The position numbers were made by a program, and so were the translations under genes. A stretch of DNA of 64,000 bases from positions 13,535,557 through 13,599,556 of the forward strand of contig NC_135051.1 in NCBI RefSeq assembly GCF_051014685.1, in the 5' to 3' direction. Of this stretch, positions 1 to 13,628 are shown piece by piece. Numbering within the stretch: the first letter of the stretch is position 1; each line of letters begins with the position of its first letter. The notes beneath the pieces were generated by a model. That model was not told where the DNA came from and ran no database searches. It worked only from the letters and a program-made list of their open reading frames with translations. Source of the DNA: Ptiloglossa arizonensis (Eukaryota; Arthropoda; Insecta; Hymenoptera; Colletidae).

Positions 1-3000
1 AATCATGCTTGAAATTATTTTTTGTCCAAGTTATGAATTGCGCAATATTTCCTCAGGCATTCGAAGTAAACTATTTTTCATCGTAATTGACCCCCAATGA
101 CATTGAATGACCCTTACTCGTAAGTTATGTTACGCGGCTTAAAAAGCGCTACTGGGAAATAAATAAACCAACATGTCTTTTATATTTCCTTTTACAAGGA
201 AACTGTTAACAACGGATCGTGATACCCTTGAAACCAAGTAAGATTGATGCGATACATTTTTTCTATCGTCAAAAGCAAATAAATTACTCGGTCAAAAGCA
301 AATAACTACTCGATCTGTTTTAAATGTCACACCCAGTATGTAAGTCCAAACAAGCACATAAAATTTTATTATTATTATTACGAGGCATGAAAATGATCTT
401 GCACATAATATTTCGTTTGTTTTGTTTACCAGGTTCTCCACGATATAATTTGTATCTACACGAACATCGCATATTATATAGTAGGTTATTTTTTACAAAA
501 CGAGGGAAAAATACGAATATCGCACTTGAACGCTATGTTTACTCGTTTCTATAAGATAAACGTATCAGTAATCGAAACTTTCGAATATGGAAGAAATCCT
601 TTATTATAAACGTTTCAACAGTTTTTGAAACTACTTAAATTAATTGTTGTTGTATTTATAAACTGCCCCATGTACGAAATTAAGAGAAACGTTAGAAAAC
701 ATGGTTAGCTGATGTAAAAACCAACCAATTTTCTACGGTGATAAAAATATGATCACTTTTTTTATTATTTTATTATTAATACGTTACACTGGCCTCTCGT
801 TAAAAATTAACCCCTTATATGTCGATAGAAAATATCTTTCTTCATTTTTACATTTTGTTACGTATAATATATTTATGAAATTTAAAAAAAAACTTCTACT
901 TTTGTATTTATCATAAGAAATTGAACATATAAAGTCCAGCTACGTAACGTCACGATAAACTTTAAGTCCTTTCGAAGAAATTTTTTATTTTCTTATTTTT
1001 CGGTTAATTCGTTACTTTTACTACGTCAGATGGAAAGTGCAATTCGCAAAATATTTCTAATAGATAATTTGCTTAAAAATATCAGAATAACGACTAGTCC
1101 AGACACTAGAGTTTTCATACTGCCATTAAAATCACGTGTTTTGATCCAATAACCTCAAAAATAGCTGGAATCCTTAAATGAAAATAAAAATGATTTCACT
1201 AGTCAATGCACCTGCTGCAATTTCATTAACTGTATTGTAACGTGAAGTGATAGCTCGTGAAATTTTGCAATATTCAAGGCTGTGATTCGGAAACCCATCG
1301 TGGCCTTGACAGTAACCTAATATCGTTCCCAAAGCGTTCAGCTATAAAGAATAAAATATTCTTCGTACCGAGGATTATCCGATACCGTCGTATCTATAAA
1401 AGTCTGGAAACTTATTCGTGTGGAATTTATTTTACGTCGCTAAATAGAGATCGAACATTTGCCGATGATATTTCGAGTGCACGGTTCGAAAAATTCCGGG
1501 GCGTGAAAAACCGGCACAGGATGCGTATGAATATTATCGGGATAAGAAAAAAGGATAGGTATCAATAGGAGATCAACGATCCGAGATCACAAATATGCAA
1601 TGAGTAGCAGTTTGAACGGTTGCAGGTTCGGGGCCGAAAAAACCGGTTTTCACCCGATGATGGAGTGCCTACTTTGCAGCCGCGCTTGGCAGATTATAAT
1701 GCAGATTTCTGGTTTCAATAACCTCATGACAGACTTTCCGGCGTATTTTTTCGCTGTGTCGTGAGATGACTACTCTAATCGTTGACTTCCGGCAAACGTT
1801 GCGATGCAAAACGTCTGCATTGCAAAACGATCGAATAGTCATAACGTTTTTCATAACTTCCTCACTCTTTTTCCTATTTATTAATGATTTTACTAAAACC
1901 ACTATAATTTCGTCTCGCAGCATACATTCACGTGTCTCCGTAAGGTTTTCTTTCTCTATTCATCGTTTATCGAGAAAAATTGTTTTCACTCCTTATTTTC
2001 ATTGTCGCTCTTAATTTTAAGATTTTATCGTTTTTTTTTTTTTTTGTTTCAAAGATCTCTTTGGTGATCAAAGGTTAACGGTTTGTTAAGCAAGTTTTTA
2101 ACGGTACGTTTTAAAAAATTATCGTTTAATATCGGTGGAGGGTTAAATAATATTTGAAAAAAGAGAGAAAATATTTCTTCGTGTTATTTACCTGAAAATT
2201 ATCGGGAAAATTGCTTTTGAATTTCCATTGTCCACATAGTCGCGGTGTAACCCGTTTCCTTCCAAATTTATGATTTTATTATATTTTGGTAAATTTGTCA
2301 GGTTTTTCACGCTAAATTGAAAATGTAATTCACGAAATATAATAAAAAATTTATTTTTAAATTGTGAAATAAAGATTTTTGGTATGCCAAGGCGTCTCAA
2401 CATGTCGACAAAGTTTCGATAATATCAAATACCTTTCGTTTGTTTAAACATAGTTAAACAATATATTATCAATTTTAAATATATATTTTCACAATATCGT
2501 ACTTAGGTGGCGATAATATTGCCAATTTTCAATATTGCACAATAATATTGATCACGTGTAGGTACCTTTGGTCTACTGACTTCAAAATGGTGGAAATCCT
2601 CAAGCATCATAAAGTAAGACAGGATAATATCGAAAAGTATCGTGCAATAAAATTTGTCCGTGGTGCTGTCTCGTGATGTTTGCATAATCTCTTGACTACC
2701 GATGTTTTTAAAGATCTTGGTATGTTTCTTGACTTACAATTAGTTGAACTTCATTTATTAGTTACATTTTCCACGTAGCTAATAAAGACTTCATACACGA
2801 ATTCGAAACAGATTTTAAGAATGTATACACGCTCAAAATGTGATACAAGGCACCATGATTCTTGTCCACTCGGTACATTCGTTGGTAATTTGGTCTTCGT
2901 ACTGTAATAAGCACAAAGCTTTACTCGAAGGAGCAGTATACAAGTTCTTAAGGTACGTCTATAAATCTGATCATCTCGTACCCTTTAACGACCACACCTG

Positions 3001-4764
3001 CAGTCCCATGATGCGTTTTCAAAAGATTAATACCCTCGTTTGATGTTATTTATTCTTTTGTAAAAAATACTAATACTCGCATAGAAAGCTCGCAATTCCT
3101 TCGGTAAATTGACGCGAACGTCCCACAAACAAGCGTCGGACATTTTCCTTTGTTCTAACCTAAGTTTTCTAGACACCCACGTGCAGCTATCGTAGCCAAA
3201 TTGTGTAATTTGGCAAGCAGTCATGGGAATAATTTAAACGTTATTAGGGGATTTATTGCTTCGTGGCAGTCACATCAGAGAAACTACTGTGCATAAATTA
3301 CGAGTGTATATCGTGCGTTTTCTTAGATGTGCGTGTTATCATTTTTTGTTTCTGATACTCGAAAGGTTTTTCCAATGAATAGAAAATTGCAGAGTTCGTC
3401 GGGAGGAATTTTGTGTAAATTTCAACGCGATGCAATTCGACTGCTACGAAGGGTCGGAACAAACTTAGGTTCGTGAAGATTTTTTTTTCGTTCGATTTTA
3501 TTTTTCGAAGATGCCGTTGAGAACCCAGAACCCCCGATTAGGAATTTTTTTCTTGTATTCCGATTAACAGCGATGTCGGGTAGCTTCAGGCGGTAATCTT
3601 AATAAATTTGGTGACATTATATTTAGTCCGATCGTAAAACGTGGAATGTAAACGAGGGCGGATGTCGTTTTAGATGTAAGAACCCGAATCTGGCAAACAT
3701 TGTGATATTATTCGCCGGCTGGTCGTAAAGAATGGAATGTAAAGAAAAGACTTGTCCTCAAGTGACCTGAGAACTTCGCCAAGAAGCTTCTCCGCTGGGC
3801 GTGTTCGCAATTTCCATGCCCAGTGAACTAGTGAAGGCGCTCGGGGACCGATTGTTATCCGCTCGAGGCTCGATTTGTTTTTCACGCGCACATTGTTCGC
3901 ACCATAAATAAGCACGAGCAACAATTGGTAAGGAAAATAAAAAATTAACAATCGTCGAGTCCACGAGTGTGCGGCGTTAGAGCAAAAGTGACTCAAGGAA
4001 AATTTCAATAACCGAGAAGTCGATTGACAGAGAGAGAAAGATAGCGTGTGAGAGTGCGCGACGAGAATAACTATAGTGGTAATACGGAAGAAAACTACCA
4101 ACATAGTGTTTTATATTGTTTTAAAAAAGAACGAATCCTGGTATCCGTGAAAATTTGAAAACATAATTATTTTAATAATATTACAATGACGTTACTGCGC
4201 AAAGAATTTTTCAAAAATTTGGACATCGCTAAATTTTAGAATCTCTTGGAGAACAAAATTTTGTGATTTTTTCACGCTAAGCAAGCGATGTACTGTGTAC
4301 GTTTTAAATGATTGGTGGTAAATGGTATGCAAGCGCACTCTACATCATTTTCGTTTGAACAGAAAGCATAAATCGGTCGATAAAAGCCCTACTAATAATC
4401 GCCACTTGAACGTGTTTCTGCGATTTATGTTTGCTTAGTCGATAATATAGTTTCTGATAAAGATTCAGCTCTTCGCATTAGACAAATGAAAATAACAATG
4501 TTAAACTGCAGAAAAGTATACAATCTGGTCAATGACGATAATGGCGTCTCCTTAAGAAGCATAAAATTACAGATGAAGTGCGAAACTGAACTACCATCCA
4601 ACGAAAGTTTGCATCGTGACATTCTGTGATTCAGAGGTGTCATTTTCATTTTTGTGACACATCCAATGATATTAGTACAGAGTATAAAAAGACCACGTAA
4701 GTACCAAGTCTAGAGTAGCATCGAGTGGAAAAATGTGTCATCACTTAAGGGGCTCTTCAAGGGA

Positions 4765-4842
4765 CTCTTCACTCCTTACCATTTTCGAGTCAAATCCAAC
4801 GTTACCGATTCGGAATGGAATAAGGTTACAGCGCTTTTAACG
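4765..4842 (+). repeat. short direct repeat, copy 1
   Basis: This stretch and 4957-5028 share CTTACCATTT, TCCAACRTTA and a run CGATTCGGAATGGAATAAG, with scattered differences. The spacing is about 190 bp. It looks like an old local duplication; no function is visible. Confidence 0.7.
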
Positions 4843-4956
4843 ATCAGAAATAAAATATTTATTTAAATAGAATATCACATCACGCACGAGCTATAGAAAA
4901 CACTGGACACAATTAAACTTTCGTTTATTGGTCTAGGTAGAGAAACAGGGGGTTAA

Positions 4957-5028
4957 AGCCTCTTACCATTTCGATGTCACGTCCAACATTATCGATTCGG
5001 AATGGAATAAGATTAAAACGCTATAAAT
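4957..5028 (+). repeat. short direct repeat, copy 2
   Basis: Second copy of the 4765-4842 repeat, in the same orientation, ending in AACGCTATAAA where copy 1 has AGCGCTTTTAA. Confidence 0.7.
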
Positions 5029-7577
5029 GGCAAAACTTAGAACTCGTGATACTTATTCGATTGAAATTTGGATCGTTCTGGAACTAGTAGACATGGTAGA
5101 TCGGTATCGGACTTTGCACGGGAACCAAGCATAAAGTGGAATATTTTCTTGATTGTTACGATAGATGGAATAGCTTTTACAAGGATGAATAAAACATAGC
5201 TTACGCTACATAACCTACAATCAAGTATACGAGAAACATCGCAACCAATTTGCTCATATTATTTGCTATGTAATTAATGATTTCATTATTCAAAAATCAT
5301 CCTAATCGCATCCGAACCATCTTTATATAGAATTTTTATTTATCTTTGTATATTGTCCTAACGTATGATTGAAAAACGATCGCTAGCCGAAGAATCGATA
5401 AAGATGATAATTGCCAGAAGAGTCTACCTCGAAAATACTAATCGTGAAGTGTGACACAGATTGATTCAAAATGGAGCACCGGGTTAAGAAAAAATTAAAT
5501 AGTAATTGTAATTGCACGTGTGAAACTTTACTTGATACATTCAAATACTAATTACTTCTATCTAAACGAGCGCTTGTATGATATTTAACAGTAATAGTCT
5601 TCCTAACAAACATGCCTAATCAAACACTGCAGCGTTTTACTTTTGCACTCCATAATAACAGAGTTTGTTAAACAATGCAAGATTTTCTTCTACTATAAGA
5701 TTTCTTTCTTCATTTTCTTTATTTTCATACTATGTTTTGAATTGTTATGTCTCTTTAACTAGGTGTAACATCGACCACAAATGATCTATTGTAACATCCT
5801 TTGGTTTATTGTTTACTGTTCTCTTTTTTTCGTTATATCTGGAATATTCCAGAATAAGATTAGCATTACATTTGTATCATTCTCTCTCTCTCTTTATTCA
5901 TCTTCGTAATTTAATAGAATAAGAATATATTGGTGAGAAGAAAATCTAGTAGTTAAGTATGTTCAGCTAACTGTAAGTTTTGTTGCAGGTTTGTCGCGAA
6001 GAGGTCGTATTCGCCGCGGGATCTTCAGTTTCAAACTTGGTTTAAGCTAGTTTTAAGGTCACTATGTTCTATTGTTTCACGGTTAAAGAGGTTCGAAATT
6101 TACAAGCAGAAGTTGAGAACTGCACAGAACAAAGTCGAAGAATGATACAAATCATAAGAGATTGATGCAACCGTCGCACGAGTTGTTATAAACGATCGTA
6201 GTGGGGTTGTTTTCCCTATCTGGTTAGTCGAGAGTCGCCAGGGGCAACATCAGCTTCTGGAACCTTCAGGTGATGTAGTTTCTAACTGATTCTACATTTC
6301 TACAGTACGATAAGGATGTTTTGTTTATCGCTAGCAGGCATTCGTCATAACAGTACGAATTTCTGTTCTCTGCCGAGCAATTATCGAACAAGTAGCTTCT
6401 TTTCACTGTTACTCGTTGTATTGGCAAGTGACCGGCCGTGTAGCGGGTCCGAACGGTCAGTTGCCAACCTTTGGTGCATCCGTTTCTAGGGAAAAATGTT
6501 TCTGTCGAAATTAGGATGAATCTGTTTGTTTTTAGACGTTCCAAATCGTGTAGCCAAAAATTGTGCTACTATTTCTATGTCATCCATCGTTTTCCTCTTT
6601 TCAATCAGACTTCTAATAAGTAAGATCGAGTAATCACTTGTAAGACGAAATTGGGCAAAGCTTAGGTTCAAGGGTCATACTCCTGATGCAATCGATTGTT
6701 AAACCCTCGTAACAAAAATTGTACAACGGTATATTTCCTTATAATTGATGGATACTAGAGACTAATTGCAATCGTGATCTTCGTTTCATTGCGACGATAA
6801 ATGAAAGTTTCCAGACTCATGATCGCTAAGGCGTAGAATATGACACACAGTGATCCTAAGGTCAACTGCACGGTTCGCGCTACGTTTCCCAAATTTCTGC
6901 CATTTTGTTTGATTTTGCAATTGTTTAGCAGAACTAGACGGGAATATCGAGGAAACTTTGATTCCTTTCGTATTCTCGGTTTATTAATCTCGATTGCAAT
7001 GCATCTAGAGAGAGATCAGTGGAACTCTGATTTAGTCTGTTTCTCTTCGGGTTTGTGCACTCAGAAACCTTCTGATGGCAAGACCTGGTAATCGGCTATG
7101 AACTCTTAAGACAGGATAGTCTCTTAAGGCACAAAAGTAAATATAATATCGTAACATAGAAAAAATATGTAATCCGCATGAATGTATGCAGTTTTAAATA
7201 TTTTAACGAGACGCAAGAATGTGAATATAATTCCGAGATATTTCAATAAATTTATTTGGAGAAACAAGAGTAGCTATTTTCCTTTTCCTTTGTTCATTTC
7301 GTACCCTTTACACGATCCTGAATTACGAATCGAAGAAAGAGAAATGAAAGTTCCAAGTGTTGTTCGATCGTACCTCCCTTAGAATACGCGATACATATTA
7401 CAGAATAGAATGAAAATAAATGAAATTTGAAGAGTTTTACAAAATTGTCAGGCAAGCTGTAACTTTGAAAATATTCTTAGTTTAACGTTGCTAAAATATT
7501 TTGAGTTTCATACGTGAGAGCGAATAGAACATTTTGTTAAACAATTTTCCAAGATCCCGGCGAGTCTATAGTATATA

Positions 7578-7701
7578 TTGGGTTGTTCGGAAAGTCATTT
7601 CGTTTCCAAAATGGAGAATATATAATTTAATAAAATGTTTACACACTCTAAAAAAAATCGTGTTTCATTTTCACCAAAAAAAACAAAATGACCCTACCCA
7701 A
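7578..7701 (+). mobile_element. internally deleted mariner-type element
   Basis: It starts TTGGGTTGTTCGGAAAGTCA after a TA, the form of a mariner terminal repeat. After only about 40 bp comes TAATAAAATGTTT, then AAAAATCGTGTTTCATTTT and CACCAAAAAAAACAAAATGAC, which resemble the 3' untranslated end of mariner elements. The right terminal repeat is degraded: a CCCTACCCAA ending replaces the expected reverse of the start, with about 7 bases missing. No transposase remains, so it is a non-autonomous relic. Confidence 0.72.
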
Positions 7702-9571
7702 GTTACTAGAATCACCGTTGTTGAACGAAGAGGTCGCTTCAAAACCACTGATGTTTTACGAGGTCGGTATTTCAGATCGTGCGACACCAAACCCGGTAAG
7801 ATGAAACGTCCATTTTGTATCTTGTCTGTACAAGAGTCGTCGTTCCTGAACGTAGAGTGCGCAACAAAATCAATGTTCTTTTAATACAACGGTTGGTACT
7901 TTACTTCTATACGACACCAAAGTCCAATATCTAATTGACACCAAAGTAAGATGTTAATCTGTTTTTATGTAGCAAAGTCCTTGGAAGAAACCGAAGATTT
8001 CCAAACGATCCAATGAAAAGGATTACTTGGTGTTTCGTAAATCTATTCTTTGCCTCGTACGAAGTCCCTCAAGAGAAACTGAGATCTTAGAAAATTGGAA
8101 TGATTCCCGATCGGTGTCGGTCGATCTGGTAGAGTTTACGTTTACCGACGCGATCGTGTTCCGCGAGTGGTTTCAAGCACTCGACCGCAGGTGCGCATTG
8201 AGAAAATACCAGGCGCACTTGGTCCGTGGATACATTCGAGCATCTTTCCGAGGGTGAATCCTACCCCTGTTTTCCTTTCGAGACGCGACCCCGGGGAGGG
8301 TAGGACAGTACCAAGGACCCGACTATCAGGCGACGAAGATGCGGGGCAGTCTGGTGTGAAAACGAGTTCATTGGTTATATATTTCCCGGGGCGTCGGGGC
8401 GTTAAAGTGTTGAAATTTCATTAAGGGTCTAATGAAGCACACCGCGTAAGGTCTCCGGCGCTCTCGCTTCGTCTCTCTGTCCGTCTCCGTCGCGTTGGAT
8501 GTTTGTTCGAGGGTGGATGGCCCTTAGAGATGCGTAAGCGAATTTACATGCTTCAGGGTGGTTCTTCTGTACGCCGTCACTTGGAAAATCGGAGCCGTGC
8601 TCCGGGGTTTTCAGCCAGATCGTCCTTTTCGCTTCGCGGAAAGAGAAGGAGGGACCCCCTATTCATCCGTTTCATTAACTTTACGCCATTAACATATTCT
8701 CAAAATAACGATCTAAGATGTACACCGTCGCTCTAATTATACACCTCCAGAAGTTTTCTGTATTGAGGATCGCGCGCGTCGTTGCCGGCGTAAAAGGTCT
8801 CGGCGCTACCCGAATGAACGTCACCCGACGCCCGACGTCGTTTTCTGGACGCCCGGCGTCGATTTAGCGGACTTAGCCCCCGCGACCGTTCTAAGCACCG
8901 CCTCCGCTCCTTTACCCTCCACCCCCGTCTCGGTCGCTCGGTTGACTTTTCGCGCGCGGGGGGCCAGAAAACGTTGGGAGGGGATGTTAGGGAAAAATGG
9001 AAATTTAATTTTGTCGAGTTAACACGCCCCGAATGAGCGCGGGGAACTTAAGAACACCGCGGCCCACGGTGAATAGAAGAATACGGAACTTCAACGCTAA
9101 TGAACATTAATTGCTGCGAGACCTGAATAAGATTGTAACGCGATCGCGGTAAATAAATTGCATTCCCTTTTCGAGGCCTGTTTTCGTGAAAGGTTGTCGA
9201 GTGTTTCCTTGGTTCGGCGGTCTCTGGAATAATAATTCGTTTAGTTTGCCGCTTTTACCTGTTTCTAAAAATTCTTCGCTTCGTCATAGTATACTTTTCA
9301 ATGTTTTTGTACGTTAAGACGGCAATTAACGATGCGCGTATAAAAGAATTGCTGCACAATCGAACCCGGTTTATGGAAAATTTTTTCATTTTTCAGCTTA
9401 CTCGATCCGGAAAACGGCTAACGAGTAATCGGTAGGTAGCGTTTCGCTGCGCGCGAAGAAACCTGCCGCGTTCCTGGCCGAGAATCGACCGAATTGACGA
9501 AGAAAAATGTCATCAAATATAAATTAGGGATCACTGTTTCGCGTTTATTTAACGTGCTTGTGATTTGACTA
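7702..9571. other. no gene; GC-rich patch at 8230-9080
   Basis: From about 8230 to 9080 the DNA becomes GC- and CpG-rich (for example GACGCCCGACGTCG near 8830) before returning to AT-rich sequence. It could be an unmethylated regulatory patch or a promoter for a neighbour outside the window. No exon is recognised; the open frames at 8027-8736 overlap each other and match nothing I know. Confidence 0.4.
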
Positions 9572-9778
9572 GGTTGTTCGATAAGTTTTGTCGATCTTTC
9601 CATTGTAAGAAAACACTATGACGCTTCAACTTTGAACGAGCGTAAATATACGAACGAGTCGACAGATCTACGTGAAACTTTACACACATTCGTCAAACAG
9701 TAGTATCATTTTTAGAAAAATAAAACGACGAACTTAATAGCTCCATTTTTTATCGAAGGAAAAAATTATCCAGCAACC
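9572..9778 (+). mobile_element. mariner-like MITE, 207 bp, copy 1
   Basis: It is flanked by TA on both sides (9570-9571 and 9779-9780), with termini GGTTGTTCGATAAG and, at the far end read in reverse, GGTTGCTGGATAA. Its full length aligns with the reverse complement of 62977-63184, including shared internal strings such as ACACTATGAC, TATACGAACGAGTCGACAG and ACAGTAGTA. Two similar copies of equal size with TA flanks define a short mariner-type family without coding capacity. Confidence 0.85.
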
Positions 9779-11299
9779 TATTAAGTACACGTGTAGTATT
9801 TCACGTGTATTTAACTACAGGTGTATTACGGTACCTGTATTTCAATTCGTGTAATTTCTAGAACACGGTTACTAATTTTAGAAATGAAAATATGATTATA
9901 CAAAATTTTCAGACCATAGATACGAAAATAAACTTGAAAATCACTTCCGTTGATACAATCCAGTCCAATAATTCTCCATTTTGGTGTAAGAAATTTAACG
10001 TGTTTATATTTTCTAGCAATAAATTACTTCTTAAGGGGTAACGATATTCCAAGCAGTTGATAAACAGCGGATTAAACTAATTTAATTAAATGGAATTTAT
10101 AATTTTCTGAATCCGCATTTTCTTTCTGGATTTCTGTGATTTGGTATTTCGACTTTGTTTCTCTACTTACAATCTCGAAATTTGTAAAAGCATACTTCCG
10201 TTCCGCAAATTAGGCACCATGTTTTAAAAATCATATGAATTAAAGTACGGATACATTCATACACCTGTACACAAAATTATACGGATCAGAGTACTGATAT
10301 ACGTTGAAATCTATATGATCTCTACTACAGGTAAGTGTAATTAATCCAGAGGCCGTTTCTTATAAAATTTTTACTGTTATTGAAATATCATTCTCATATT
10401 TTTTTTTAAAAAGGGGTACATTGAATTTTGTATTTAAAATTATATAAGAGGCTGGTAGTGCTGTTTTGATACTTTAAATTCCACACGTTCAAACGATCAG
10501 TATATGATTCCAGTATACGATTCTTTGCAACGAAGCAAAATTATTTTCATTGTGTGAAATAACAAAAAAAAATATTTTAGTTCGAAACAAACATTTGCTT
10601 GAATAGAAATATATTTAAAATCATGTTTAGACAACCACTAGTTGTGGACAATTGATAATTTGTCATGCAGGTAAGACAAAAGTTTCAAATAAAACGATTT
10701 ACATAGATGATGTTACTAAAGTAATAAATGGTCCGAGCAATTAATCGATGATCGCATAGAATCGTACAGTAACTGATTGGTTAATTTTGAGCTACTCGTT
10801 AGGTCCAACTTTTTCGAAGAGTAAATAAACCTCAAGTGTTCAAATATTTATACTCATTGTTTAAAATATTCATATTGTATTTTTTTATTATGCTAAAATT
10901 GCTAAATTTTTCCATTTCTAGGGAAATTGAGTTTGACAACCGAAAAAACGAACCGCTTCTGTTGGATTATTATTTATTTTGCAGTGGAATATCTCCGGAC
11001 TAAAATATGTAACGATAACAGTATACTTACTTGCATCGAAGACTTAAGCTTTTCTTCGCACTTGATGTTTAATATTGTGATAAATAAAAGAAATAAATAT
11101 ATACAAATTTAAGTTGTTCAACTAAAAAAAATTCAACGACGGTGCAGGGAACATTCAACGTCGAATTTAAACAAATTTATAAAATCATCAGGACAAAATC
11201 AGATTAAACTTCTACTATTGTTACATCGCAGATAATAAATGAAAATTATACTTTTACAAAGAACGAAGGTGGACTTTCGGGATCGAAGGGAAATAGATT
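9779..11299. other. AT-rich DNA beyond the distal poly(A) candidate
   Basis: No gene is seen. The sequence is AT-rich, without CT tracts; the longest open frame is 61 codons. Confidence 0.6.
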
Positions 11300-11320
11300 C
11301 GTACCGGCACGATGTATTTT

Positions 11321-11335
11321 TTTATTAAGTTTATT
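11321..11335 (-). terminator. candidate distal poly(A) signal pair
   Basis: Two AATAAA hexamers on the minus strand (11335-11330 and 11326-11321) sit at the point where the repeat-rich region gives way to AT-rich DNA. TG/T-rich patches lie within about 75 nt beyond them in transcript order. This makes it a reasonable end for the longest prospero transcript. Confidence 0.4.
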
Positions 11336-11479
11336 TTATATATCGACAACAACACGTCATACATTAGAAAACAGAAGGTTTCTTGAAGCAAACTCGAATG
11401 AAAAGTTTTGTGGAACAATCCGAGAGACACTATGTGAGTGTGCCGCGCCATCATCTATGGAGTCGTATATATATAATAT

Positions 11480-11580
11480 TGCGTGTCCCTGTGTGTCGTA
11501 TATGTCACGTGGATGTACGTTTTGGATGTACGTGTCCGTGCATGTACATGTATGTGTGTGAGTGTCTGTATGTATGCTAG
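11480..11580. repeat. TG-rich tract (CA-rich in prospero sense)
   Basis: Imperfect TGTG, TGTATG and GTACGTGT units on the plus strand. It is the last of a series of such tracts (others near 19300-19600, 21170-21260, 28100-28130, 30235-30370, 31305-31325, 36378, 40240-40340 and 42220-42260). A prospero-sense RNA would carry CACACA/CATACA strings. Confidence 0.75.
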
Positions 11581-11639
11581 ATGTATGAACTTCCAAGTGT
11601 ATGCAAAATGTGTATGTCTCTGTGTACTACGATACTCTT

Positions 11640-11910
11640 GTGTCTCCTCTCTCGTTTTCTTTCTTTCGCTCGTTCGTTCTGTTCTTCCTTACGATCTTTC
11701 TCTCCCCTCTTTTGCTCTCTTTCATACGAATCCATACTCTCCCTCGCTTTTTGTCGTCCCTTTTTCGCTACCTTTCTTTCACATTCTCGCATTTCGCGCG
11801 CACTTCTTTCTCACTCCCGTACTCTCCGTCTCTCTTTCGCTCTCTCTCTCTCTCTCTTTCTCTTTCTCTCTCGCATACACGCACACACACTCTCTCCGTC
11901 TCTCTCTTTG
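11640..11910. repeat. CT-rich low-complexity tract
   Basis: TCTC/TTTC-rich on the plus strand with nearly pure CT stretches near 11840-11875, ending in a short CA run. Long apparent serine/leucine-rich open frames here (up to 252 codons) come from the repeat. Confidence 0.9.
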
Positions 11911-12119
11911 ACCGATGTTAAAACGTTCCAGCCCTCGCGGAGTTTTCGATTTCCTCGTTCTCGGCGAGTTTCTCGGGACTCGAGGCGTCGACTCGAAAGC
12001 GACGCGTCGCGATCAGATTATCCCGATAATCACGGGAGAACGCGCACACGACACGTGACAATTTCGAGAAGACGCGTCGTCGAACGAAAGTCTCCACATT
12101 CTGATCGCTTTTCGTTCGA

Positions 12120-13380
12120 ATCGAGACACTCCCCCTTTCAACTCCTTTCGTTACTCTTTTCCACGTTCTCTCTCTCTCTCTCTCTTTCTCACTTACACAC
12201 ATTCTCTCTCTCTCTCTTTTTCCCGCACGTTCGCTCGCTCTCGTTTGTTCGTCACTCTCTCTGTCTCACGATCGCTTCTTTCATTCGCTGCCCCATTGAC
12301 TCTCTTGTCGTGAATCGCCTCCGGAAGTACCTCACGTGATGCCGTGAGCGGAAAAACGGAAAACGAAAAGACCATACAGTATACGTATATATAATATACT
12401 CTTCTATATAATCGCGATTGTAACGTCTAGAGAAATAGGCAGCGCTCGTCTTTCGGTAAGAAGGAAAATATTAATAAAGAAATTGAACGAAGTATGGGCA
12501 ATAAGACAAGAAGGCAGTCCCGTGCTGCGGCCGAAACATAATTTCTTCGAGTGTAAACCGAAAAAGTGACTCGCACGAGGCGCCCTCCGCGATTCAGCCA
12601 GCCGCGCGCGGAATTTCGCACGATTTCCGTTCTGCCATTTTTGGTGCCTCTATCTATCTATCTATCTATATATATATATAATATATTTATATATTTATAT
12701 ATATTATTTTGTTTCTTTTACTTCAAAAAGCGGCAGTGCATCGTCGTCGAATTCACTCTCGGGCTATGAGAAGGGAGGGCGATCGTCGTTATCTTCTTCT
12801 TCTTTTTTTCGCTATTTTTTTCTTTACATATTTCTTATTCATTTGTTTTCTTTTTCTTTTCTCTTTTTTTTTTTCTCTCTTTTGCCTCGTTTGGTTTCGT
12901 TTCATCGCGCAAAAATTTCTTTCCGTGTGTTTTTATTTTTTATTCGTTTGTTCACCTTTCTTTCGCGACGAGACGGCCTAAATACATTCTCTGGTTCTTT
13001 TTTTTTTTAATTTCTCCGCTCTTTCCCTTCCTCTCTTTAATTTTTTTTGGGGAGGGTGTGGGGGAGGGGGTAGGGTGGGGTGTCATGACACACTGTAGGA
13101 ACGTACGAAGTTTTCGAACGGCGACGGCGCTCACGATGGTGCAGACTTGAGACGCGAATTTTGACTCCGTTTGCCGAAAGAGCATTTGTCCCCTTAATCT
13201 ACCGTTTCGCAATTTCCTTCTCCCCCTCCTTTGTTTCTCTCGTTCTCTCTCTCTCTCTCTCCATCTCTCTCTCTCTATCGTTTTCTCTCGTATTCTCTCT
13301 CTCTCTTTCTCTCTCTCTCTCACACTCTTTTCTCTAAGTCTTCGTTTTTCTATACAGCGCCAAAGATATACATACATACA
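12120..13380. repeat. CT tracts, TCTA/TA tract and T-rich stretch
   Basis: CT runs at 12165-12215 and 13235-13325 flank a TCTA run passing into TA repeats at 12650-12706 and a T/TTC-rich stretch at 12795-12960. A G-rich stretch lies at 13048-13080. No gene is seen. Confidence 0.85.
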
Positions 13381-13577
13381 TTACATACATACATATATAT
13401 GAGGAAAACTAGCCACGTGCCGCGGTGTCAGCGATGCAACCCTCCGCGCCTCCTCTTGCAATAATTTATGTACAATTTTACAACCTACGACGCCGCCGAC
13501 GATATAATTTTTTTTTATTTCCTTATAGTTTGCCTTTAAATACACGAATAGGACCTAGACATCGTTAATTTTTTTTT

Positions 13578-13628
<51 letters not shown>
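13578..13628 (+). repeat. (ATC)17 microsatellite
   Basis: Seventeen uninterrupted ATC units. It follows a T run and sits in DNA with no recognisable frame, so it is a plain microsatellite rather than a coding histidine or aspartate repeat. Confidence 0.97.

Larger units (their letters stand above)
1..7577. other. AT-rich intergenic-looking DNA
   Basis: No gene is recognised on either strand. Open frames are short (up to 144 codons) and of random-looking composition. Visible structure is limited to T runs near 2030, a short CT run at 5881-5893, a TATA-like motif at about 4683 and one short direct repeat (4765-4842 and 4957-5028). Confidence 0.6.

Noticed and set aside
4670..4840. TATA-like GTATAAAAAG at about 4683 followed by a 35-codon frame at 4733
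   Set aside because: The frame runs through the short direct repeat (4765-4842) and matches nothing; a TATA-like string is expected by chance in AT-rich DNA.
11581..12339. 252-codon serine/leucine-rich frame
   Set aside because: It is a translation of CT repeats; several frames are open at once.
13578..13628. (ATC)17 as a coding poly-His or poly-Asp repeat
   Set aside because: It is flanked by T runs and stop codons and has no open frame of any length.
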